Shown here: in pieces, positions 1-6,776 of the stretch
How the letters are laid out: every line of letters begins with the position of its first letter
Position numbering within the stretch: the stretch's first letter is position 1
NCBI GenBank assembly: GCA_031288745.1
Contig: JAITQT010000326.1
Span: forward strand, 1 to 7,687
Length of the DNA: 7,687 nt
From: Deltaproteobacteria bacterium
GTDB taxonomy: Bacteria > Desulfobacterota > Desulfarculia > Adiutricales > Adiutricaceae
Direction: 5' to 3'
Made by a program: the position numbers and the translations under genes
The notes under the pieces: generated by a model
What the model was told of the DNA's origin: nothing
What the model saw: the letters and a program-made list of their open reading frames with translations, nothing else
Database searches by the model: none

Positions 1-180
1 AAAAAAAATGGTCCCGCCTCCATATCCAGAGATTTTTTTCGAGGGGGGTTTTTGCGCTACGATCAATGTTAAGCTCTTAAGGGTATGCTAAAACTTAATT
101 ACAACTCGAAAGTCGCTACCAGCCGCAACGTTGGGAAAAAAAGACTTGGTGAACAGTTACAATATTTAAAAGATAAAAAG
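1..180. other. Non-coding left edge downstream of pcm
   Basis: This stretch follows the pcm stop codon on the minus strand. It is AT-rich with homopolymer runs, and I see no supportable gene or RNA in it. On the minus strand a very weak 3-bp stem at about 137-150 precedes a T-run (positions 136-142 read as A on the plus strand), which is too weak to call a terminator. A minus-strand ATG at 21-23 runs off the left edge after seven codons. It could be the start of a next gene but has no clear ribosome binding site. Confidence 0.4.
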
Positions 181-843
181 TCAAACTTTAACCCGCTCGC
201 TGACTAAGGGAACAAACCGGCAGCCCAATAAGGTTTTACGGGTGAAGCTGCCGTCTAGGTTTTTGGTGGTTAAAACTAAGAGCTGACTATCTTCTGCGCC
301 CAAGGGGATAACTAGGTGCCCTCCAGGGGCTAATTGATCAACTAAGTCCTTGGGGGTCCTCTCGGCGTAGGCGGCCACCAACACGGCGTTAAAGGGCGCT
401 TTTTGAGGCCAGCCCACCTGCCCGTCGCCTAATTTGAGAGTGACGTTATTATACCCCAGGCTCTTTAAAACATTAAGGCTTTGAGTTAATAAAGGCTCCA
501 AACGCTCGATTGAGTAAACCTCTCGGCAGATGGAAGCTAAGACGGCCGTCTGATAACCGCAGCCAGAGCCAATTTCGAGCACCCTATCGTTGGGCGACAA
601 TTCCAGAGCCTGGGTCATCATGGCCACCATATACGGCTGAGAAATAGTCTGCCCGTAGCCAATAGGCAGCGGCCCGTCGTCGTAAGCCTTGGCCGCCAAG
701 CCTTGGTCCACAAATAGGTGCCTAGGAATCTCTTCCATGGCCTTTAAAACCTCTCGAGAAGAGATTTTACGGGCCAAAAGCTGCTCGAGGACCATTTTTT
801 TTCTGGCCTCTCTATAGTATTGTTCGCTATGGCGTAGAGTCAC
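181..843 (-). CDS. pcm: Protein-L-isoaspartate O-methyltransferase
   Basis: This enzyme uses S-adenosylmethionine to methylate isoaspartyl residues in damaged proteins, which begins their repair; it acts in the cytoplasm. The 220 residues match the family length. The family signature GYGQTISQPYMVA is at 62-74, SAM motif I (VLEIGSGCGYQTA) at 88-100, the acidic SIER at 111-114, GDG at 139-141, LAPGGHLVIPLG at 171-182 and the terminal RFVPL at 209-213. The start is GTG, overlapping the upstream stop by four bases (GTGA), which suggests translational coupling. An in-frame ATG at 793-795 has AGAGAGG about 10 bases upstream and is the alternative. I prefer GTG because the extra segment ending REARKKMV resembles the N-terminus of related enzymes. 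The segment after motif II (AAYAERTP) differs from the usual AAAPEIP-like loop. Confidence 0.95.
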   Translation of the reverse strand: MTLRHSEQYYREARKKMVLEQLLARKISSREVLKAMEEIPRHLFVDQGLAAKAYDDGPLPIGYGQTISQPYMVAMMTQALELSPNDRVLEIGSGCGYQTAVLASICREVYSIERLEPLLTQSLNVLKSLGYNNVTLKLGDGQVGWPQKAPFNAVLVAAYAERTPKDLVDQLAPGGHLVIPLGAEDSQLLVLTTKNLDGSFTRKTLLGCRFVPLVSERVKV

Positions 844-2015
844 CGCTTGTAATCAATGAGGCCGCCGCTATTTCGGCCCGGTTGTTTTGGCCCGATTGGG
901 GCGTGGATGGTGAGGGCCTGTCCGGCTTCTTTACCGGCCAGGGCGCAGTTGGGGGCCACAACGCGAGTGCTGGCGGTGGATCTAGAGATGAGGTGAGGGT
1001 ACTTCTCGCGCTTAAATTGTTCCAGGGCCGAGTCCTGAGACAAGATAAGCGCGGAGGTCATTTTTTGATCTTTGGTCTGGTCTTCTCTGGCGACTTTGAG
1101 CAGCTTTTCGTGGAAACTTAATAGTAGGTTTCTAATAAAAGAGTTTTTAGCCCCCAAACCTTGTTCGCCCTGAGCCTTGGCTATGGGTTTGTGAGCCTCC
1201 CAGAGAGTGAGACACCGCTCTTTGAGAAAATAAAAGACATGCTCGGCCATTATTAAATTAACCCTACGGCCTAAGATATCTAAGCACGATAAGGTTTTAT
1301 TTTGGAGAGCGTCGTAGTAATAGGTGAAAATTGTGTAGACGAAAAAATGGTCTCTTAAAATCATGGCCACGTAGGTATCTTCAGGGGCGAACTTAACGGT
1401 CTTAAGACAGAAACGCCGCCGTTCGAAGAGTTCGGGGCTAGCCTCTCTTAGAGACATCATTTCAATATTGTGGCGAGCCATTAATTTTCCGGCCATGGCC
1501 AAAGCGGTGGCCGCCTCGTGGGGCTCGGGTGAGCTGGTTAGGGCCAAAAGTTTTTTGACCTTTTCCAGAATGGGATTATCCTCGCTCTTTTGGGGCTCGA
1601 AGATCGACGGAGGCAGTCCGCTTTCTTTATAGTCGATTTTAGCCCTTTGGTAGATAGGATCGAGATGGAGTTGAGAGCAAATAAATTGAAAGGTCGCACC
1701 GTGGGAAGGCTCGGTTTTATAAGAGGAAGAAGCAAGGTCTGAGACTAACTGGTGGGCTGTCTCGTGACCCACCACTCCCTCAACTACGTCCCAAGGGGAT
1801 TCCTCAATAAGTTTCCAGCTAATGCCAATATTCCGGTTTCTACAATCCCAATAGCCCCACTGAAAATCGCTGTGATTGAAGATTATAATACCAGCAGGGC
1901 TTATTTTTTTTGCTCTAAAGGCAGCTATCTTGGTCATATAGGCGAAGTAAACCTTTAGGAGCATCTCGGTCCAGATGGTTTTGATTTTCGCTTCTGCATT
2001 TTGGTGTATGAACAT
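840..2015 (-). CDS. SprT-like / DUF2786 domain protein
   Basis: This is a predicted two-part cytoplasmic protein of 391 residues. The N-terminal part looks like a SprT-type zinc metallopeptidase: HETAH at 84-88 supplies two zinc ligands and the catalytic Glu, and His105 in SHGATF is the likely third ligand. Residues 149-186 form a DUF2786 domain (ILEKVKKLLALTSSPEPHEA, then LARHNIE-like text). The rest, about 200-370, resembles the tail usual in DUF2786 proteins, with LDILGRR at 245-251, GLGAKNSF at 286-293 and AGKEAG at 360-365. The function of DUF2786 is not known. I chose the ATG at 2013-2015 because AAGGA lies 10 bases upstream; an in-frame TTG at 2046-2048 would add 11 residues but has no ribosome binding site. 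It overlaps pcm by four bases, so the two are probably one operon. Protease activity is inferred from the motif only. Confidence 0.8.
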   Translation of the reverse strand: MFIHQNAEAKIKTIWTEMLLKVYFAYMTKIAAFRAKKISPAGIIIFNHSDFQWGYWDCRNRNIGISWKLIEESPWDVVEGVVGHETAHQLVSDLASSSYKTEPSHGATFQFICSQLHLDPIYQRAKIDYKESGLPPSIFEPQKSEDNPILEKVKKLLALTSSPEPHEAATALAMAGKLMARHNIEMMSLREASPELFERRRFCLKTVKFAPEDTYVAMILRDHFFVYTIFTYYYDALQNKTLSCLDILGRRVNLIMAEHVFYFLKERCLTLWEAHKPIAKAQGEQGLGAKNSFIRNLLLSFHEKLLKVAREDQTKDQKMTSALILSQDSALEQFKREKYPHLISRSTASTRVVAPNCALAGKEAGQALTIHAPIGPKQPGRNSGGLIDYKR

Positions 2016-2263
2016 ACAGTAAGTATCCTTAATTTGGTGTTGGGCCAAAAAAATATAAACATGAGGCCTTATAGTCTGACTAAAAGTCCTTGTTTTATCG
2101 ACTAGTTAATGGGCCTAGATTCAAAGAGACCCTAGCTTTTAATTCTTTGGTCCTATTAACAGAGTAAAATATTAAATATCTTTATTCTGCAAATATTATA
2201 TAAAAATCCTTTTTACTTTTAAAATTCATATTTAGGATAAATTACCACAGATAAGTCGGTGGG
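2016..2263. other. AT-rich intergenic region, yhhQ to DUF2786 gene
   Basis: This gap of 248 bases holds no supportable gene in either direction. It contains the leader of the DUF2786-pcm unit, with AAGGA at about 2026-2030 read on the minus strand, a small GACT/AGTC hairpin at 2078-2088 and the weak promoter listed separately. I found no convincing terminator for yhhQ. Confidence 0.4.
2195..2223 (-). promoter_or_regulatory. Candidate sigma-70 promoter for DUF2786-pcm
   Basis: On the minus strand a perfect TATAAT (2195-2200) lies 17 bases downstream of TTTAAA (2218-2223), which matches four of six positions of TTGACA. It points toward the DUF2786 gene with a leader of about 170 bases. The region is so AT-rich that a chance match is quite possible. 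Confidence 0.3.
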
Positions 2264-2989
2264 TCAAGGCCTCTCCACTTTCCAGCGGAAGGGATTAAAG
2301 GAGGGCTCCTTAGTTTCGGGACTAAGGTTTTCGGCAGCTATTAGGCGCTTGACCACTATTAGGGAGAGCGGCAGAAGGATAATCTCAAGTGCTACTTTAT
2401 AGACGAAGTTAGAGACTACAAGGGTAATCCAGAGATTAAAGTCTAAAACGCCTAAAAAGGCAATGGAAGCAAAGATTATGGTATCGAAAAATTGTCCGAC
2501 CAAGGTCGAGACTATAAAGCGAAAAGCTAGAGAACCAGCGACTTTGGAGAGTTTCATCTTAGCTAAAGTAATGGAGTTGGCAAACTCACCAACCAGATAG
2601 GCCAAAAGACTAGCTAAAGCGATGCGCGGGGTAAGGCCTAAGGCTAGATTCCAGGCCTCTCCTTGTTCGCGCCAAGACACAGGAGAGGGAAAAATAGAAG
2701 CTACATATAGGCACAGGACCGCCAAGAACATCGAGGCGAAGCCGGCCCAGATAACCCTTCGGCTGCGGGCATAGCCATAGACCTCGGTTAAAAGGTCTCC
2801 GAAGATATAGGTTAACGGAAACATTAGGGTCCCTGCGTCAAACTCAAGGGGGCCAACTGAGATGAGTCTATTGGAGCAGACGTTAGAGACGATTAATAGT
2901 CCAGAGAAAAGAGCGGCAATGAGTTCTAAATATTTGGGATTATTATCCGAAAGACTAGGGGCTATTTTTTTAGAGTTTAAAAGGGTCAC
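2264..2989 (-). CDS. yhhQ: Queuosine precursor transporter (VUT family)
   Basis: This is a membrane carrier of the vitamin-uptake-like (VUT/YhhQ) family, which brings the queuosine precursors preQ0/preQ1 into the cell for modification of tRNA at the wobble position. It has 241 residues with hydrophobic segments at roughly 22-38, 52-66, 79-99, 122-137, 158-178 and 186-212. Family hallmarks are FPLTYIFGDLLTEVYGY (57-73) followed by the basic RSRRV, GEFANS (134-139) with KMKL, and VGQFFDTIIFASIAF (164-178). The start is GTG at 2987-2989 with only a weak purine stretch (AAGAAA) upstream; no better start precedes the first membrane segment. It lies 77 bp after ampG, in a very AT-rich gap, and may be read through from that unit. 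No queuosine biosynthesis gene and no recognisable preQ1 riboswitch is next to it. Confidence 0.9.
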   Translation of the reverse strand: MTLLNSKKIAPSLSDNNPKYLELIAALFSGLLIVSNVCSNRLISVGPLEFDAGTLMFPLTYIFGDLLTEVYGYARSRRVIWAGFASMFLAVLCLYVASIFPSPVSWREQGEAWNLALGLTPRIALASLLAYLVGEFANSITLAKMKLSKVAGSLAFRFIVSTLVGQFFDTIIFASIAFLGVLDFNLWITLVVSNFVYKVALEIILLPLSLIVVKRLIAAENLSPETKEPSFNPFRWKVERP

Positions 2990-3066
2990 GTTAAAGTAAT
3001 TTCTTTTTTAATAAATAAAAATTAAAATATCGAATAAAAGACTAATTTTTATAAAAATTTGAGGTT

Positions 3067-4323
3067 TTAAACCCTCTCCGTTTCTAGGCTCACTGGGGCG
3101 GCTAGGCCCTTCTGAATTAGTACTCGTAAGAGCCAGAGACCGGGGAGGGTTAAAACGGCACCTAGGAGGTAAAATAAGGGCCAACCCAGCCAGGTAGCCA
3201 GGTAGCCAGCGGGGGATGAAAGTAGGCTTCTCGGTAAAGCCATTAGAGAACTCAGTAGGGCGTATTGGGTGGCAGTGTAGCAAACGTTGGTTTGAGAAGA
3301 TAAAAAAGCAACAAAGACAGTGGCCCCGGCCCCCACGATTAGGTGATCGATTGATATTAAGGCCGCTAAATAGGGTGCCTTTGGCGGTAAAAGCCACAAG
3401 GCCGTAAGGCAAGCGTTGTTGACAAGCTGCAGCCAGCCAAAGACCCACAGGCAATAGATTAAGCCCTTGTTTTTGACAGCTAAAGAGGCTAAAGAGACCC
3501 CGGCTAAGGTGGAAGCCAATCCAAAGGCTTTAACCACGGCCCCGATCTGAGTTTTGCTATAGCCCGCTTCCATAAAAAAAGAGGTGTTAAGGCTAGTTAT
3601 GAGCTGCTCGCCAAATTTATAAAAAAAAATAAAACCCAATAAAAGCCAGGGGTGCCTTTTTGACCAAAGGTCTTTGAGCGGCCCAACTACGCTCTGGCGG
3701 AAGGTTTTGGGGGCCCCAACCGGGGCCTTGGGCTCTGGGCTAAATAGTAGGGTGAGCGGACCGAGCGACATTAAGGCTCCGCAGGCCAAAAAGACTGGTC
3801 GCCAGCCCAAGCGATCGGCTAAGATAAGACCGCCCCCGGAAACAGCCACCATCCCTAGGCGATAGCCCCAAAGGTAGGCGGCCGAGCCGGCGGTTAGCTC
3901 GCTATCTAAGAGATCTTCTCGGCGGTAGGCGTCAACTGAGATATCTTGGGAGGCAGAGCAAAAACTTACGGCAAAGGCCAAAAAAATCACGGTCGAGACG
4001 TCGCCAGGGTTGGTTAAGGACAAAGCGCACAAGGCTGCGGCTAGACTTAACTGGCTTATTATCAGCCAGCTTTGACGCCTTCGGCCAAAAGGGCTGACAA
4101 AATCTAAGATTGGGGCCCATAAAAACTTTAGGCTGTAAGGTAGTCCAGCCAAAGTCATTAGGCCGATAGTGGTTAGTTTAACTCCCCCATCTTTGAGCCA
4201 GGCCTGGATTAAGGTCAGTGTCACTGAAAGAGGGGCCCCGCAAGTAAGGCCCATCAAAAAACTGGTTATTAAAGGCCTCAATCTGGCCGGGGCTAATCGT
4301 TGAGCGAGTCTTGTTTGATCCAT
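3067..4323 (-). CDS. ampG: AmpG-type muropeptide MFS permease
   Basis: AmpG imports GlcNAc-anhydroMurNAc (muro)peptides released during wall turnover across the inner membrane so that they can be recycled. The 418 residues form a major facilitator protein with about 12 membrane segments. Features shared with E. coli AmpG are LKFLWAPILD (65-74), FGRRR (79-83), FCSASQDISVDAYR (121-134), GYRLGM (153-158), GWRPVF, APKTFRQSVVGPLKDLW (204-220), YKFGEQL (235-241) and TATQYALLSSL (350-360). The E. coli protein is longer (about 490 residues) with an extra C-terminal membrane part that is absent here; many relatives are also short. I chose the ATG at 4321-4323; an in-frame TTG at 4342-4344 would add seven residues. 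It begins inside the preceding ATPase gene, overlapping it by 31 bases, which suggests coupled translation. The substrate is inferred from family resemblance. Confidence 0.88.
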   Translation of the reverse strand: MDQTRLAQRLAPARLRPLITSFLMGLTCGAPLSVTLTLIQAWLKDGGVKLTTIGLMTLAGLPYSLKFLWAPILDFVSPFGRRRQSWLIISQLSLAAALCALSLTNPGDVSTVIFLAFAVSFCSASQDISVDAYRREDLLDSELTAGSAAYLWGYRLGMVAVSGGGLILADRLGWRPVFLACGALMSLGPLTLLFSPEPKAPVGAPKTFRQSVVGPLKDLWSKRHPWLLLGFIFFYKFGEQLITSLNTSFFMEAGYSKTQIGAVVKAFGLASTLAGVSLASLAVKNKGLIYCLWVFGWLQLVNNACLTALWLLPPKAPYLAALISIDHLIVGAGATVFVAFLSSQTNVCYTATQYALLSSLMALPRSLLSSPAGYLATWLGWPLFYLLGAVLTLPGLWLLRVLIQKGLAAPVSLETERV

Positions 4324-6077
4324 AGCTCGGCCACAATTAACCAATCGTTGTTTAAGAGGCTTTTTTCAAAGATTAGAGTTCTAAGGCCCGTGTCGTGACG
4401 AAGCTTGGAATCGTATTTAAGGTTAAATATGGCCCAGGCCCTGGCCCCGTCAACGGGATCTAGCAAAATAAGCGGAGGAGAGACGGTTAAAAGCACGTCT
4501 CCGGCAGCCCTTGATTCGCTCTCGAGGGCTGTTTTAAAATTTTTGCGGCTAATGGACAGGGGTTTATGGCCAGGCTCGTAAAAAGAAAAAGTGGAGGAGT
4601 AGAGTAAACTCATGGCTTGGGAGAGTTTATATTCTTGATTTCTGGTCCAATTGGCCACCTTTTCGGACAAGAGCTTTTCCAAGCCCGCCGGTGGGCTGCG
4701 AAAGAGATCTTGGTCCGAACCTACCATTAAAGGTAATAAATCTTGCGGAAGCATCGTTTCCACTTGAAGCCAGAGCTTGGTGGCCTCTTCGGTTAGAATT
4801 TGTTTGGCCGGTGGATAATGGAAAATTAAAGAACTTTTGCTCTTAGGTCTTCCCACTAAATATAGGCCTGTGCCTTTAAAATCTGGTGGGGCTATCTCGG
4901 CTTTAAGGCCTGGCCCGCTTAACCCGCCTAGCCAGAGCCGGGCCATGCGCTGGTCATGGTCCACCACTAAGGCTAAGGAGTTGTGCGGTAGAGTTAAAAG
5001 CCCAGGCGGGGGGATAGGTAAGCCCAAAGGGCCCTCGTTGAGAGCGGCCTTGGCCGCCGGGGTGGCGGTTATGACGGGGGCCAGGGGGATAGGTGCCTCT
5101 TGTACTTGGACTTGAGCTTGGGCGAGATCTCTTTCGCTGCGCAGGCGGGTTAGCCACCAAATCATGGTCGACAACAAAGCCACAATGCCCATGGCTAAAA
5201 TTAAAGATTTCCAAGCCCGGCCCTCAAAGCGGAGACGAGAGTGCTTTGGTCCGGCTGCTGGTTCGACCGCAGGGGCGGCTATGGTTAGAGGGTTATCTAA
5301 GGCGGCCTTGGCCGAGGCGATATGGGCGGCCGAGACCTGGCGCTTTCCAGCTCCCCAGGCTACTATCATGGCCTTTTCGGCTAGAGAGTCGATTTTCCCA
5401 GGTAGTCCTCCAGTCCGCCCATAAAGGGCTAAAAGGGCTTCTTTGGAAAATATCTCTTTGTTTGAGCCGGCCGCTTTAAGCTTAAAAGTTAGGTAGGCCC
5501 CGGTTTGATTTAAGTCTAAGGGCTCGACGATTATTCGCTCGGTTTGAGGGCTAAGGCCCCGTTCTTGCCACTGGTAGCCGTCGGGACTAACTAGGGTTAG
5601 GTTAGTTTTACCCGACCAAGAGGGCTCCAATTTAGTTAGAGTCATTAGGTCGTTTAGGGCTTCTTGGCTTAGATGCTGGGCTTCATCGACCACCACTATA
5701 AGCCCCAAACCACCCTTTATCATTTCGGAAATTTCGTTTTGGAAAAAGCCCAAAAGAGATTCGTCAGGGGTCGAGGCTTGGCATTTATGCCCCAGGCCCA
5801 AAAAACTTAAGGCCTCGCTGAGGATGGTACCTAGCCTGACAGTGGAGTTTAAGATGGGAACAGTTTTAAATTGATCGCCCAAAGCTTGAGGAAGGCGCTT
5901 GATAACGCTACTTTTACCCACCCCCACCGGCCCTTCGAGAATGGAAAGTTCGGCTAGAGGAGTCGAGGTAAACCTATTTAGCGTTTGTTTGAAATTCCAA
6001 CCCTGGAAGAAAAATTTGGATTCCAGAGGGGATTTGAAAGGGCGGTCTTTGAGTTTAAAAAACTCTAAGTAATCCAT
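4293..6077 (-). CDS. Membrane-anchored ExeA-like AAA ATPase, NTF2-like C-terminus
   Basis: This 594-residue protein has a cytoplasmic ExeA/GspA-like ATPase at about 1-260: the typical start YLEFFKLKDRPF, Walker A GPVGVGKS (49-56), Walker B LIVVVDEAQ (126-134), ERIIVEPLDLNQTGAYLTFKL (180-200) and GGLPGKID (223-230). The usual GQPEL-like and GIPRxIN motifs are altered to SPDGY and GLPGKID, so the sensor-2 arginine is missing. A single membrane helix lies at about 290-310, then a Pro/Ala-rich linker (328-365). Residues about 464-588 look like an NTF2-like domain of the Cds6-C type: VANWTRNQEY, YSSTFSFY, SRKNFK and the closing NNDWLIVAELW. ExeA proper carries a peptidoglycan-binding domain outside the membrane; here this domain seems to replace it. 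The ATG start has no good ribosome binding site. Tandem promoters precede the gene, and ampG overlaps its 3' end. A role in envelope or wall assembly is inferred. Confidence 0.82.
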   Translation of the reverse strand: MDYLEFFKLKDRPFKSPLESKFFFQGWNFKQTLNRFTSTPLAELSILEGPVGVGKSSVIKRLPQALGDQFKTVPILNSTVRLGTILSEALSFLGLGHKCQASTPDESLLGFFQNEISEMIKGGLGLIVVVDEAQHLSQEALNDLMTLTKLEPSWSGKTNLTLVSPDGYQWQERGLSPQTERIIVEPLDLNQTGAYLTFKLKAAGSNKEIFSKEALLALYGRTGGLPGKIDSLAEKAMIVAWGAGKRQVSAAHIASAKAALDNPLTIAAPAVEPAAGPKHSRLRFEGRAWKSLILAMGIVALLSTMIWWLTRLRSERDLAQAQVQVQEAPIPLAPVITATPAAKAALNEGPLGLPIPPPGLLTLPHNSLALVVDHDQRMARLWLGGLSGPGLKAEIAPPDFKGTGLYLVGRPKSKSSLIFHYPPAKQILTEEATKLWLQVETMLPQDLLPLMVGSDQDLFRSPPAGLEKLLSEKVANWTRNQEYKLSQAMSLLYSSTFSFYEPGHKPLSISRKNFKTALESESRAAGDVLLTVSPPLILLDPVDGARAWAIFNLKYDSKLRHDTGLRTLIFEKSLLNNDWLIVAELWIKQDSLND

Positions 6078-6113
6078 AGGCGCGTCAATCGATCAAACGA
6101 ATTTTAAGTCAGG

Positions 6114-6129
6114 ATAGGGTAGACCCTAT
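6114..6129. promoter_or_regulatory. 16-bp palindrome in the ATPase leader
   Basis: Two perfect 7-bp arms (ATAGGGT and ACCCTAT) flank a 2-bp centre. The site lies between the strong promoter and the ATPase start codon, about 37 bases before the ATG. It could be an operator for a dimeric regulator or a small hairpin in the leader RNA. There is no T-run after it on the minus strand, so it is not a classical terminator. Confidence 0.4.
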
Positions 6130-6195
6130 TAGCCAAGACAAATGGGAAGGGTTTAGGCGAGCCGTGACAATTTAACCTTCTATAGAGGCATTTAA

Positions 6196-6224
6196 AATAT
6201 ACTCTTCCATAATTAGAAAGTCAA
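6196..6224 (-). promoter_or_regulatory. Sigma-70-like promoter for the ATPase-ampG unit
   Basis: On the minus strand TTGACT (6219-6224) is followed, after exactly 17 bases, by TATATT (6196-6201); both boxes match five of six consensus positions. Transcription would start near 6189 and give a leader of about 110 bases that includes the 16-bp palindrome. This is the best promoter match in the window. Confidence 0.6.
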
Positions 6225-6262
6225 GCAATAATTACAATTTTCCTAGTTTGAATTTTAGATTA

Positions 6263-6292
6263 ATTATACTAACGAACTAAATAATTTTCCAA
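6263..6292 (-). promoter_or_regulatory. Second upstream sigma-70-like promoter
   Basis: On the minus strand TTGGAA (6287-6292) is followed after 18 bases by a perfect TATAAT (6263-6268). It lies just downstream of the terminator at 6302-6329 and about 67 bases upstream of the stronger promoter, so the two would act in tandem on the ATPase-ampG unit. The AT-rich context lowers confidence. Confidence 0.4.
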
Positions 6293-6666
6293 CTTCCTCT
6301 GAAAAATAAAAGAGAGCGAACCGCGCTCTTGGTCAGCCAATAGGTGTTTTTAATTCTCTGGATGGCTTTTCTCATCGCCTCTAGCGCTCGCCTATGGTCT
6401 ATAAGTTTGCCCCCAATTTTTTAATCCTATTAGCGGTTAGCCAAGATAAAGCGGGTTCCCCCTTTGAGGACTTTGTTTTTATCAATGAAAATAAGCCTTC
6501 CTTTATCACCTTCAAAATCTTCTAGATCAAAAACAAATTTCAAGCTGGGCCATCGGTGACCTAGCCTAGCTTCGTCAGTCGAGGAGCCACCTAACTTAGG
6601 TAGGGAGGCCTTCAGTTAAATGATAGCCTGGCCCCACCTACGAGGTTTTAAGCTCGCTGTGAGATC
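6277..6666 (-). pseudogene. Decayed coding remnant, family unknown
   Basis: One minus-strand frame reads as protein-like text across several stop codons. It runs from DLTASLKPRRWGQAII, through a stop at 6616-6618, into an open stretch of 61 codons (6615 to 6433). Clear pieces there are LPKLGGSSTDEARLGHRW, LKFVFDLEDFEGDKGRLIF and VLKGGTRFILANR. Then come TAA and TAG (6427-6432) and TAA (6421-6423), and the same frame continues with KIGGKLIDHRRALEAMRKAI and further residues to a TAG at 6277-6279. The open stretch has no ATG or GTG start. I do not recognise the family. The balanced composition and alternating hydrophobic pattern suggest a former gene rather than random sequence. The terminator at 6302-6329 lies inside the last part, so the original gene may have ended there. 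Confidence 0.4.
6302..6329 (-). terminator. Rho-independent terminator, minus strand
   Basis: Read on the minus strand, AGAGCG (6324-6329), a 5-base loop and CGCTCT (6313-6318) form a 6-bp stem with four GC pairs. It is followed by C, TTTT, A and TTTTT down to 6302. It would end transcripts coming from the AAA-ATPase-like gene and the remnants, insulating the downstream promoters. Confidence 0.65.
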
Positions 6667-6776
6667 CTAGCTAGGATATCCTGAAAAAAAGCTGCTAGAG
6701 AAATTGAATTCAAATTCTTTAGGGTCTCTCGGAGCCGTTCAATAAGCGTGTTTACGGTTTAAGTCGTTCGACCAAG
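6648..6776 (-). pseudogene. Detached tail remnant of the AAA-ATPase-like gene
   Basis: Reading past the TAG that ends the upstream frame (6777-6779), the same frame gives LGRTT, a TAA at 6759-6761, and then 36 open codons: TVNTLIERLRETLKN, LNSISLAAFFQ and DILARISQRA, to a TAA at 6648-6650. The text is amphipathic and resembles the helical spacer that in PF09820-type proteins leads from the ATPase part to the C-terminal PD-(D/E)XK-like nuclease. No nuclease motif follows. I infer that the gene lost its 3' end and gathered stops; the resemblance is by eye. Confidence 0.45.

Noticed and set aside
1..23. Start of a further minus-strand gene (ATG at 21-23)
   Set aside because: Only seven codons are visible and there is no clear ribosome binding site.
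882..1121. Plus-strand open frame of 79 codons inside the DUF2786 gene
   Set aside because: It lies wholly within a well-supported gene on the other strand and shows no family motif.
3044..3059. Perfect inverted repeat AATTTTT/AAAAATT just after ampG
   Set aside because: It consists only of A and T in an AT-rich gap, with no GC stem and no clean T-run, so it is neither a convincing terminator nor an operator.
2990..3066. Possible preQ1 riboswitch in the leader of the queuosine precursor transporter
   Set aside because: The 77-bp gap is almost all A and T; neither the GC-containing stem nor the A-rich tail pairing of known preQ1 classes is visible.
3008..3454. Minus-strand 148-codon frame overlapping the end of ampG
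   Set aside because: It overlaps ampG in another frame, and its text is low in recognisable structure, while ampG motifs continue through the region.
4837..5479. Several plus-strand open frames inside the ATPase gene
   Set aside because: They are shadows of the Pro/Ala-rich, GC-rich linker on the minus strand; their Gly/Pro/Arg-rich text shows no domain.
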